NCBI RefSeq assembly: GCF_021545845.1
Contig: NZ_CP088923.1
Location: forward strand, 744,001-808,000
DNA from: Rhodanobacter thiooxydans
Lineage (GTDB): Bacteria; Pseudomonadota; Gammaproteobacteria; Xanthomonadales; Rhodanobacteraceae
Direction of reading: 5' to 3'
Length of the DNA: 64,000 bases
The stretch's first letter is position 1. The number at the start of each line of letters is the position of its first letter. Position numbers and translations under genes: made by a program. Shown here piece by piece: positions 15,633 through 23,986 of the stretch. The notes under the pieces were generated by a model, which saw only the letters and a program-made list of their open reading frames with translations, did not search any database and had not been told where the DNA came from.

Positions 15633-17975
15633 ATGTCCGTCAGCGAACGCTCTTGCCGCAGAACCGGTCTCGCCCTGGCGCTGTTCGCCGCGCTCAACGG
15701 CGTGGCGATCGCCGCACCGCTCGACAACACCACGCCAGCGGCAGGGCCGGATGCCACCGCCGACCAGGCCCGCACGCTGGAATCGGTGTCGGTGATCGGC
15801 CAGGGCGAGACGCGCCAGGTGCAGCGTGTCACCGCGAAGGACGTGGCCGTGCTGCCGGCCGGTACCAGCATCCAGAAGGTGTTGAACCGGATGCCTGGCG
15901 TGAACGTGCAGTCGAATGATGCGTTCGGCGCGAACGAGGAGTCGCAGACGATCAGCCTGCGCGGCTTCAACACCACCCGCCTCGGCTACACGCTGGACGG
16001 CCTGCCGCTCGGCGACAATGCCTACGGCAACTACAACGGCCTCAACATCAGCCGCGCGCTGATCGCCGAGAATTTCGGCGGCGCCGAGCTGGCGCAGGGC
16101 ATTGGCGGGCTCGGCACGGCATCCACCAGCAACCTCGGCGGTTCGATCCAGTACTACTCGGACGATCCGGCGACGACATTCGGCGGCCGCTTCGGCCAGA
16201 CCGTCGGCAGCGACAACAATCGCCGCACCTATCTGCGCCTGGATACCGGCGACTGGCACGGCTTCTCGATGTATCTGTCCGGCATCCGCGCCACTGCGGA
16301 CATGTGGGCACCGCCGAGTTCGCCGACCACAACGAAACAGTTCAACGCGAAGGCGGTGTACCAGTTCGACGGCGGCCGGATCACCGCATTCGCGGATACC
16401 TCGCGCACCTCGCAGGCCGATTACGCCTATCTCTCGAAGAGCGGCATGGCACGCGGGCTGGGCTGGGACTGGAACCTGTATGCGCCGGACTGGAAGCGCG
16501 CGCTGGCCGCGGCGTACTGTGCACCGGCGTACACCATCAAGGGCGTGAAGGATCCACGCTGCGCGTTTTCCGGCGGCGTCGACAACATCGACGATGCGTA
16601 TTACCAGAGCCGTGCGCTGCGCAACGACGACCTGTACTACCTCGCCGGCGACTTCTTCCCCAGCGACGGCGTAACCGTGCATGCGCAGGTCTACCACCAC
16701 GAGGACGCCGGCCAGGGCCACTGGTGGTCGCCGGGGCAGAAGTCGTATCCGGGCACGCCGCAGGAGCTGCCGATCTCGATCCGCAGCACCAACTACACGA
16801 TCAACCGCACCGGCGGCATCGCCTCGCTGGCCTGGGAGCTGGGTGCGCATCATCTCGAAGGCGGCGTGTGGTACGAGCGGAACAACCACCACGTGGAACG
16901 CAATTTCTACTGGATCGGCGGCCCGATCAACGACGACACCTTCCTGCCCAACCCGAACCGCCGCCTGTTCAGCCAGGACTACGTGATCACCACCCGCCAG
17001 GCCTATCTGCAGGACAGCTTCAAGCTGTTCGACGACCGGCTCAGTGTGGACGTGGGCGTGAAGAGCCCGCACACCACGATGAGCGCGGGCGAGACGGTCG
17101 GTGTGGCGGTCGAGGCGCCGGTGGCGAACGGTGCGCTGAAGGCGGGCAAGTCGCTGCTGCCGCAGCTCGGCCTCGGCTACAAGCTGGCCGCCGGGCAGGA
17201 AGTGTTCCTTTCGTATGCGAAGAACATCGCCGCCTTCCAGGGCGGTGGCGCCGGCGGCCCGCTGCAGGTGACGCAGGCCTCGTTCGACGCCAGCCGCGGC
17301 AACCTCAAGCCCGAGCAGTCGCGTACGATCGAGGGCGGCTATCGCATCACCCAGCAGGCGTTCGAGGCCTCCGTCGCGCTGTACGACGTGAAGTTCGACA
17401 ACCGCCTGCTCTCGCTCAACCCGTGTTCGAGCATCCAGCAGGGCACCACCCCGGCCTGCACCACGCGCTTCTACAACGTCGGCGGCGTGAGCAGCCACGG
17501 TGCTGAGCTCACCTTCATCTGGAAACCGTTCGATCACGTCCAGTGGTACAACTCGGCCTCGTTCAACCGCTCCACCTACGACAACAACTACACGCAGAAC
17601 GGTGCGCTGGTGCCTACCCGCGGCAAGATCACCGTCGATACGCCGCAGAAGATGCTGGCCAGCGAGATCAGCTGGCACGACGGCCCGTGGAACCTGAGCC
17701 TGCGCGGCAAGTACACCGGCCGCCGCTACTACACGTATACCAACGACCAGGGCTTCGGCGGCTATACCGCGTTCGACTTCGGCGCCGGCTACGACTTCGG
17801 CCCGGCCTGGTTCGCGAAGGACGTGCGGCTGTCGCTCAACGTCACCAACCTGACGGACCGCCGCTACGAGTCGAACCTCAGCGCGTTCGCCAATGGCGAT
17901 CCGACGGGTCGCCGGCTGGCGTTCCATGCCAGCGCGCCGCGGCAGGGCTTTCTCACGCTGGACGTGAAGTTCTGA
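15633..17975 (+). CDS. TonB-dependent outer-membrane receptor 1
   Basis: 780 residues. A signal peptide (about 1-30, RTGLALALFAALNGVAIAA) is followed by a plug domain with SVSVIGQGETRQVQRVTAKD, SLRGFNTTRLGYTLDGLPLG and NLGGSIQYYS, then a 22-strand-type beta-barrel with NVTNLTDRRYESNL and a terminal Phe (LDVKF). These proteins import scarce substrates across the outer membrane using TonB energy. It is a close paralog of the receptor at 20885. The surrounding phosphoesterases and the upstream Pho-box-like site suggest uptake of a phosphorylated compound, but the ligand cannot be read from the sequence. The start was chosen for the signal peptide. Confidence 0.9.
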   Translation: MSVSERSCRRTGLALALFAALNGVAIAAPLDNTTPAAGPDATADQARTLESVSVIGQGETRQVQRVTAKDVAVLPAGTSIQKVLNRMPGVNVQSNDAFGANEESQTISLRGFNTTRLGYTLDGLPLGDNAYGNYNGLNISRALIAENFGGAELAQGIGGLGTASTSNLGGSIQYYSDDPATTFGGRFGQTVGSDNNRRTYLRLDTGDWHGFSMYLSGIRATADMWAPPSSPTTTKQFNAKAVYQFDGGRITAFADTSRTSQADYAYLSKSGMARGLGWDWNLYAPDWKRALAAAYCAPAYTIKGVKDPRCAFSGGVDNIDDAYYQSRALRNDDLYYLAGDFFPSDGVTVHAQVYHHEDAGQGHWWSPGQKSYPGTPQELPISIRSTNYTINRTGGIASLAWELGAHHLEGGVWYERNNHHVERNFYWIGGPINDDTFLPNPNRRLFSQDYVITTRQAYLQDSFKLFDDRLSVDVGVKSPHTTMSAGETVGVAVEAPVANGALKAGKSLLPQLGLGYKLAAGQEVFLSYAKNIAAFQGGGAGGPLQVTQASFDASRGNLKPEQSRTIEGGYRITQQAFEASVALYDVKFDNRLLSLNPCSSIQQGTTPACTTRFYNVGGVSSHGAELTFIWKPFDHVQWYNSASFNRSTYDNNYTQNGALVPTRGKITVDTPQKMLASEISWHDGPWNLSLRGKYTGRRYYTYTNDQGFGGYTAFDFGAGYDFGPAWFAKDVRLSLNVTNLTDRRYESNLSAFANGDPTGRRLAFHASAPRQGFLTLDVKF

Positions 17976-18156
17976 TGCGCAGCAGCCTACATGCTGGCCT
18001 GGCGTTGTTCTCCAGCGCCTGCATCCAGGGGTTGCTGTCCGATCTACTGTCCCGGCAGGCGCAAGGCTGCGCCTGCCTGACGACCCCTCCGCCACCGGAA
18101 TCCGCACCCACTCCCGCTCCGTCATGGAACGTGGGCATGCAGGAAGGAATGCATCC

Positions 18157-19257
18157 ATGAAAGTCTTATGCTGGCTCGTCTCCCTGCTGGTGGCCGGAAC
18201 GCTGGCTATGCCTCTCGCCGTGCACGCGAATGAAAAACCGCTGGCCACGAAGGTGCTGGTGATCGGCCACCGCGGCGCCAGCGCGCTGCGGCCGGAGCAC
18301 ACGCTGGCCTCCTACGGCAAGGCGATCGCCGACGGCGCCGACTTCATCGAACCGGACCTGGTGATGACGAAGGACGGCGTGCCGGTGGCGCGCCACGAGA
18401 ACGAGATCGGCGGTACCACCGACGTGGCGGCGCATCCCGAGTTCGCCGCGCGCAAGACCACGAAGACGGTCGATGGCCAGGCTGTCACCGGCTGGTTCAC
18501 CGAGGACTTCACGCTGGCCGAGCTGAAGACGCTGCGCGCACGCGAGCGCCTGCCGGAGCTGCGCAGCACGCAGTACGACGGCGCGTTCCAGATCCCCACT
18601 CTGGACGAGATCATCGATTTCGTCGCCGCCGAGTCGGCGACGCGGGGGCGGCTAATCGGCATCATCCCGGAGATCAAGCACGGCACCTATTTCCAGCGCG
18701 CCGGCCTGCCGCTGGAGGACCGCGTGCTGGCGATCCTCGCCGCACACGCGTACACCCGCACGGCGCCGGTGGAGATCCAGTCGTTCGAGATCGCCAACCT
18801 CAGGTATCTGCGCGGCAAGCTCGGCAACGGTCACCGCAACATCCGCCTGCTGCAGCTGATCGACGACGCCGACCAGCGGCCGTACGACGTGGTTGCCGCC
18901 GGCGGGCGGCTGACCTACGGCGAAATGTGCACGCCGGCCGGCCTGCGCGCGATCGCGACCTATGCCGATGCGATCGGTCCGAACATCCGCGCGATCATCC
19001 CGCTGGCGAAGGACGGTACGCTCGGCCGACCGACGCCGCTGGTGCACGACGCCCACGCGGCGAAGCTGGAGCTGCATCCCTACACGTTCCGTCCGGAGAA
19101 CCAGTTTCAGGCGAGAAACTTCTGGCAGGGCAGCGATCCGAAGGCGTTCAACGCGGCCGGCTCGATCGCCGAGATCCGCGCCTATCTCGATGCCGGTATC
19201 GATGCGTTCTTCACCGACGATCCGGCACTCGGCCGCAAGGCGCTCGACGCCCGTTGA
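18157..19257 (+). CDS. glpQ: Periplasmic glycerophosphodiester phosphodiesterase
   Basis: 366 residues. A Sec signal peptide (cleavage about residue 24, AVHA/NEK) is followed by the GDPD TIM-barrel: IGHRGASALRPEHT (His38), FIEPDLVMTKDGVPVARHE (metal Glu-x-Asp), EIKHG, and DAFFTDDPALG at the end. It splits glycerophosphodiesters to glycerol-3-phosphate and an alcohol. Length fits periplasmic GlpQ. It lies 181 nt after TonB receptor 1 and before an NPP-type enzyme. Two C-terminal fragments of the same gene exist in this window (15051-15417 and 40541-41054). Confidence 0.93.
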   Translation: MKVLCWLVSLLVAGTLAMPLAVHANEKPLATKVLVIGHRGASALRPEHTLASYGKAIADGADFIEPDLVMTKDGVPVARHENEIGGTTDVAAHPEFAARKTTKTVDGQAVTGWFTEDFTLAELKTLRARERLPELRSTQYDGAFQIPTLDEIIDFVAAESATRGRLIGIIPEIKHGTYFQRAGLPLEDRVLAILAAHAYTRTAPVEIQSFEIANLRYLRGKLGNGHRNIRLLQLIDDADQRPYDVVAAGGRLTYGEMCTPAGLRAIATYADAIGPNIRAIIPLAKDGTLGRPTPLVHDAHAAKLELHPYTFRPENQFQARNFWQGSDPKAFNAAGSIAEIRAYLDAGIDAFFTDDPALGRKALDAR

Positions 19258-19340
19258 GCGAACCCGCCGCGGCGCTGTCATGCGGATGCAGTGGTGCGGG
19301 CCGAGCATGCATGGCTCCTTCGCCGCCTTCTGGAACCTGC

Positions 19341-20678
19341 ATGCGCCGTCTGCTGTTTGCGTTGTCCTTCGTGCTGCTCGCCTGGCTGCCCGCCATGCGC
19401 GCGGTGGCGGCACCACTGCTGCTGATCTCGATCGACGGCCTGCGCCCGATCGACGTGCTGCAGGCGCACCAGCGCGGACTCGAGCTGCCGAATCTCGGAG
19501 CGTTCCTGCAGCGCGGCGCCCATGCCGAAGGCGTGCGCGGCGTGCTGCCCACGCTGACCTATCCCAGCCACACCACCTTGATCACCGGCGTGTCGCCGAA
19601 TCAGCATGGCATCGGCGGCAATCTCACCTTCGACCCCATCAACAAGAATCAGCAGGGTTGGTACTGGTACGCCAGCGACATCCGCGTAGCGACGTTGTGG
19701 GATGCCGCTCACGCCGCAGGCCTGACCACCGCGAACGTGCACTGGCCGGTGAGCGTGGGTGCGCCGGTGGACTGGAACCTGCCGCAGATCTGGCGCACCG
19801 GCACGGCCGATGACCGCAAGTTGCTGGGTGCGCTGGCCACGCCCGGCCTGCTGCCGGCGATGGAGCAGGAGCTCGGTCCCTATGCCGACGGCATCGACGA
19901 GAGTGTGGCTGGCGACGAGACGCGCACGCGCTTCGCGGTGAAGTTGCTGGAAACGCACAAGCCGGATTTCATGACGGTGTATCTGGCGGCGCTCGATCAC
20001 GAACAGCACGCCAGCGGGCCGGACACGCCGGCGTCGCGGGCGGTGCTGGAACGCATCGACGGCCTGGTTGGCGAACTGGTGGCCGCGGCGCAACAGGTGC
20101 ATCCGGATGGCGTGGTGGCGGTGGTCTCCGATCACGGATTCCTGCCCGTGCAGCAGGACGTGAATCTGTACCGGCCCTTCATCGAGGCGGGCCTGGTCAC
20201 GTTCAAGAATGGTGCGGTGACGGACTGGCAGGCCATGCCATGGAATGACGGTGGCAGTGCGGCGATCGTGCTGCACGATCCCGCCAACGCGGGCGTCAAG
20301 GCACGGGTGGCGGCGCTGCTCGACCAGCTGCGGCACGACCCCGCATATGGCATCGATCACGTGCTTGGGCATCCGCAGCTGGTTGCGCAGGGCGGCACCG
20401 CGCAAGCCGAATGGTTCGTGCTGTTCAAACCGGGCTACAAGATGGCGAGCACGCCGGAGACGCCGCTGCCTGCCGCCAGTCATTATCGTGGCATGCATGG
20501 TTACGACGCGGCGCTGCCGCAGATGCGCTCGACCTTCCTGCTGGCCGGCAAGGACGTGCCTGCGGGCAGGAACCTCGGCGAGATCGACATGCGCGACATC
20601 GCGCCGACGCTGGCGCGCCTGCTGGGCGCACGTCTGCCCCAGGCGCAGGGCAAGGCACTGCCGGTCGCCACGCGCTGA
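19341..20678 (+). CDS. NPP-type nucleotide pyrophosphatase/phosphodiesterase, secreted
   Basis: 445 residues. A signal peptide of about 23 residues is followed by the alkaline-phosphatase-superfamily NPP core: LLISIDGLRP (metal Asp32), PTLTYPSHTTLITG with the nucleophile Thr73, DHEQHASGPDT, VVSDHGFLP (Asp-His), and HYRGMHGYD with the last His. Such enzymes cleave phosphodiester or pyrophosphate bonds of nucleotides and lipids outside the cell. Downstream of glpQ by 83 nt and upstream of TonB receptor 2, it fits the phosphoester-scavenging theme. The frame is open upstream, but ATG 19341 gives the signal peptide. Confidence 0.9.
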   Translation: MRRLLFALSFVLLAWLPAMRAVAAPLLLISIDGLRPIDVLQAHQRGLELPNLGAFLQRGAHAEGVRGVLPTLTYPSHTTLITGVSPNQHGIGGNLTFDPINKNQQGWYWYASDIRVATLWDAAHAAGLTTANVHWPVSVGAPVDWNLPQIWRTGTADDRKLLGALATPGLLPAMEQELGPYADGIDESVAGDETRTRFAVKLLETHKPDFMTVYLAALDHEQHASGPDTPASRAVLERIDGLVGELVAAAQQVHPDGVVAVVSDHGFLPVQQDVNLYRPFIEAGLVTFKNGAVTDWQAMPWNDGGSAAIVLHDPANAGVKARVAALLDQLRHDPAYGIDHVLGHPQLVAQGGTAQAEWFVLFKPGYKMASTPETPLPAASHYRGMHGYDAALPQMRSTFLLAGKDVPAGRNLGEIDMRDIAPTLARLLGARLPQAQGKALPVATR

Positions 20679-20741
20679 TGCGATTCCGGTTGCCTTGAAG
20701 CGCCCGTTTTGTGTCGTTTCAAACGGCCATCCAAATGACGA

Positions 20742-20759
20742 ATGACATGTCGTCGTAAG
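20742..20759 (+). promoter_or_regulatory. Pho-box-like site upstream of TonB receptor 2
   Basis: ATGACAT-GTCG-TCGTAAG, 11-bp period, 126 nt before the receptor ATG, almost the same distance as the equivalent site before receptor 1 (125 nt). The half-sites are weak one by one; the conserved spacing and position are the main support. Confidence 0.45.
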
Positions 20760-20884
20760 ACGGGCTTCATGAAGTGCGTTCACGCTTGCATGGACTGCCG
20801 CCTGGGTGGGATGCGGGCGGTTTCCTCAACGACGATGTCGTGGCGCTCCGCGCAGGCGGACTGCTGCGCGAAGGATATTCACGC

Positions 20885-23176
20885 ATGTCCGTACCAATGA
20901 TCTCGACCCGCAAGACCAGTCTCGTGCTGGCACTGCTTGCGGTGCTGCATGGCGGTGCCGCATGGGCCACCAGTGCGGATGCGCCGGCGCCGGCCGCCGC
21001 CACCCCGGCCGCGACGGCGGGGGCGGCGGAATCAGACAGCACCAGGACGCTGGAGGCCGTCTCGGTGATTGGCCAGGGCGAGTCGCGCCAGGTGCAGCGC
21101 ATCACCGTGCAGGACGTGAAGGTGCTGCCGCCGGGGTCCAGCCCGCTGAAGGTGCTGGCGAAGTTGCCCGGCGTGCATTTCGAGTCGGCCGATTCGTTCG
21201 GCAACTACGAGTGGTCCACCCGCATCAGCCTGCGCGGCTTCAACCAGACCCGGCTTGGCTTCACGCTGGATGGCATCCCGCTCGGCGACATGAGCTACGG
21301 CAACAACAACGGCCTGCACATCAGTCGCGCGCTGATCGCCGAGAACCTCGGCGGCGCCGAACTGGCCGCCGGCATCGGCGCGCTGGGCACCGCCTCCACC
21401 GGCAACCTCGGCGGCACCGTACAGTTCTACTCGGCCGACCCGTCCAGCACCTACGGCGTGACGCTGGCGCAGAGCGCCGGCAGCGACAGCGCGCTGCGCA
21501 CCTACGCGCGGCTGGACACCGGCGACCACAACGGCTTCGCGATGTACCTGTCCGGCGCCTACGCCGACAGCGACAAGTGGAAGGGCAAGGGTGCGCAGAA
21601 GCAGCAGCAGTTCAACGGCAAGGCGGTGTACGACTTCGGCGACAACCACGTCGCCGCGATGCTGAACACCTCCAGCCGCAACGAGACCGACTACCAGGAC
21701 CTGTCGCTGGACATGCAGAAGCGGCTGGGCTGGAACTGGGACAACTACGCGCCGGACTGGCAGCGCGCGGTGAACGCGGCGAAGGGCATCTTCACCGGCG
21801 GCGTCAACAACATGGACGATGCGTACTACGCCGGCCGCGGCCTGCGCGACGACAGCCTGGCCGGCCTGTTCGGCGACTTCGGCCTGGCCGAGGGCGTACG
21901 CCTGAAGGCCACCGGCTACTACCACAGCAACCGTGGCCAGGGTCACTGGTTCACGCCGTACCAGACCTCGTTCGCCGGCACGCCGCAGGAGACGCCGATC
22001 GCGATCCGCACCACCGAGTACGGCATCGATCGCTGGGGCACGATCGCCTCGCTGGGCTGGGACCTCGGCAACCACCACCTCGAAGGCGGCTTCTGGTACG
22101 AGAACAGCCACCACACGGTGCAGCGCAACTTCTACTTCATCGCCGGCCCGGTGGACGACCAGTACTTCCTGCACAACCCGAGCATCCGCAAGTTCTACCA
22201 GCGCTACGAAACCGAGACGCACCAGCTCTACCTGCAGGACACCATCAGCCTGCTCGACGGCAGGCTGCACCTCGACGTCGGCGTCAAGAGCCCGCAGACG
22301 CGCACCCGCACGCACGCCGTGGTGGGCAGCTACGCGAACGGCGAGCTGACCGCGGACAAGTCGCTGCTGCCGCAGCTCGGCGCCAGCTACAAGCTGGACG
22401 GCCAGAACGAACTGTTCGCCTCCTACGCGCAGAACATCGCCGCGTTCCAGGCCGGCATCAGCGGCCCGTTCGCCACCACCCAGGCCGCGTTCGACGTGAT
22501 CCGCGGCAAGCTCAGGCCGGAGGAGTCGCGCACCGTCGAGGCCGGCGTGCGCCATGCCGAGGAACTGTTCGAAGGCTCGCTGGCGCTGTACGACGTGAAG
22601 TTCGACCACCGCCTGCTGGCGATCCAGCAGTGCTCGTCCGGCATCCAGGGTTGCCCGTCGGCGTACGCCAACGTCGGCTCGGTGACCAGCCGCGGCGCCG
22701 AGCTGACCTTCATCCTGAAGCCGACCAGCGAGCTGCGCTGGTACAACGCGCTGTCGTACAACCGCTCGCGCTACGACAGCGACTACCTCAACGGCGCCAC
22801 CGTGGTGGCGACCCGGGGCAAGACCGTGGTCGACAGCCCGAAGCAGTTGTTCTCCTCGGAGATCGCCTGGACGCCGGGCGCGTGGGACCTGCGCCTGTCC
22901 GCCAATTACACCGGCAAGCGCTACTACACCTACGTCAACGACGGGGCAGTACCGTCGTACTGGCTGTTCAACGCCGCCGCGGCGTACGACTTCGGCAAGC
23001 TCGGCGTGGCCGAGGACCTGAAGCTGGCGCTCAACGTCACCAACCTCGCCGGCAAGCACTACTACGGCACGATCGGTTCCAACGGCTTCACCGCGACGGA
23101 CCCGACCGGCGAGTACGCCACCCTGCAGGTGGGCGCGCCGCGTGCGGCGATGCTGACCGCCACCGTGCGCTTCTGA
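20885..23176 (+). CDS. TonB-dependent outer-membrane receptor 2
   Basis: 763 residues, paralogous to the receptor at 15633 along its whole length. Shared landmarks: SVIGQGESRQVQRITVQD, SLRGFNQTRLGFTLDGIPLG, NLGGTVQFYSADPSSTYG, KSLLPQLGASYKL, RYYTYVNDG, and a terminal Phe. The signal peptide is about residues 1-33. The start MSVPMIS aligns with MSVSERS of receptor 1, and the 100 nt before both starts are also similar. Ligand unknown; neighbouring phosphodiesterases and the Pho-box-like site suggest a phosphate-containing nutrient. Confidence 0.9.
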   Translation: MSVPMISTRKTSLVLALLAVLHGGAAWATSADAPAPAAATPAATAGAAESDSTRTLEAVSVIGQGESRQVQRITVQDVKVLPPGSSPLKVLAKLPGVHFESADSFGNYEWSTRISLRGFNQTRLGFTLDGIPLGDMSYGNNNGLHISRALIAENLGGAELAAGIGALGTASTGNLGGTVQFYSADPSSTYGVTLAQSAGSDSALRTYARLDTGDHNGFAMYLSGAYADSDKWKGKGAQKQQQFNGKAVYDFGDNHVAAMLNTSSRNETDYQDLSLDMQKRLGWNWDNYAPDWQRAVNAAKGIFTGGVNNMDDAYYAGRGLRDDSLAGLFGDFGLAEGVRLKATGYYHSNRGQGHWFTPYQTSFAGTPQETPIAIRTTEYGIDRWGTIASLGWDLGNHHLEGGFWYENSHHTVQRNFYFIAGPVDDQYFLHNPSIRKFYQRYETETHQLYLQDTISLLDGRLHLDVGVKSPQTRTRTHAVVGSYANGELTADKSLLPQLGASYKLDGQNELFASYAQNIAAFQAGISGPFATTQAAFDVIRGKLRPEESRTVEAGVRHAEELFEGSLALYDVKFDHRLLAIQQCSSGIQGCPSAYANVGSVTSRGAELTFILKPTSELRWYNALSYNRSRYDSDYLNGATVVATRGKTVVDSPKQLFSSEIAWTPGAWDLRLSANYTGKRYYTYVNDGAVPSYWLFNAAAAYDFGKLGVAEDLKLALNVTNLAGKHYYGTIGSNGFTATDPTGEYATLQVGAPRAAMLTATVRF

Positions 23177-23230
23177 CCGGCCGCCGCTGACGCCGGGCGC
23201 CGCCGTCGCCACGACGGCGGCGCCTTGGCT

Positions 23231-23986
23231 ATGATCGGCCGGGTGTCCTCCACGGTGCCCCGCATGGTCGCGATGGTCTTCCGTTCTCCGTTGCCCGCCG
23301 GCGTACGCCGGCTCGCGTTCGCCACCGCGGCTACGGCGACTGCGGCCATCGTCGGCGCGCTGCTGGTGGCGGGCGAGGCGGGCCACGGCTGGCTGTGGCT
23401 GCACTGGATCGCCAAGCCGCTGGCCACCGCGCTGATCTTCCTGCTGGCCTGGCAGGCGCGACCGTCGCCGTCGCCGCGCTATCGACGCTGGATACTCGCC
23501 GGCATCGCCGCCTCGCTGGCGGGCGACGTACTGCTGATGCTGCCGGGCGACCTGTTCGTGCCGGGGCTGGTGGCGTTCCTCGTTGCCCACGCCTGCTTCA
23601 TCGCGGCGTTCCTCGCCGACAGCCGCTTCGCCGCGCCGGCGTGGCCGCTGGCGGCGTGCCTGGCGTATGGCGCGGCGAACCTCGCGCTGCTGTGGAGCGC
23701 GATCGGCGCGTCGCTGCGCGTGCCGGTGATCGTCTACGTGGCGGTGCTGGCCACGATGGGCGGACAGGCATGGGCGCGGGCGCGGACGAGACGTAGCGAT
23801 GCGGCTGCGCAACTGGCGGCGCGCGGCGCGCTGGTGTTCATACTGAGCGACAGCGTGCTGGCCTGGGGCCGCTTCCGCGGCCCCGTGCCGCTGGCCAGCC
23901 TGTGGGTGCTGGCGGCGTATTATCTGGCATTGTGGTGGATCGCCTGCTCGGTGCAGGGCGTACCGGTCGAACACGAGGCGGCATGA
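23231..23986 (+). CDS. YhhN/TMEM86-family membrane protein (lysoplasmalogenase-like)
   Basis: 251 residues, about eight hydrophobic segments covering most of the protein. KPLATALIFLLAW, LAGDVLLMLPGDLFVPGLVAFLVAH and GALVFILSDSVLAWGRF are the family blocks of YhhN, whose eukaryotic relatives TMEM86A/B hydrolyse the vinyl-ether bond of lysoplasmalogens. The conserved Asp residues in GDVLLML and SDSVLA are present. Its stop overlaps the next ATG by 4 nt, so it is translationally coupled to an AGMO-like hydroxylase. An internal ATG at 23264 is an alternative start. Confidence 0.8.
   Translation: MIGRVSSTVPRMVAMVFRSPLPAGVRRLAFATAATATAAIVGALLVAGEAGHGWLWLHWIAKPLATALIFLLAWQARPSPSPRYRRWILAGIAASLAGDVLLMLPGDLFVPGLVAFLVAHACFIAAFLADSRFAAPAWPLAACLAYGAANLALLWSAIGASLRVPVIVYVAVLATMGGQAWARARTRRSDAAAQLAARGALVFILSDSVLAWGRFRGPVPLASLWVLAAYYLALWWIACSVQGVPVEHEAA

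Noticed and set aside
15342..18302. A 986-codon minus-strand open frame
   Set aside because: Antisense to TonB receptor 1, whose signal peptide, plug motifs and terminal Phe are clear on the other strand.
21032..23974. A 980-codon minus-strand open frame
   Set aside because: Antisense to TonB receptor 2 and the YhhN-like gene; no recognisable motif and low-complexity Arg/Gln/His-rich sequence.
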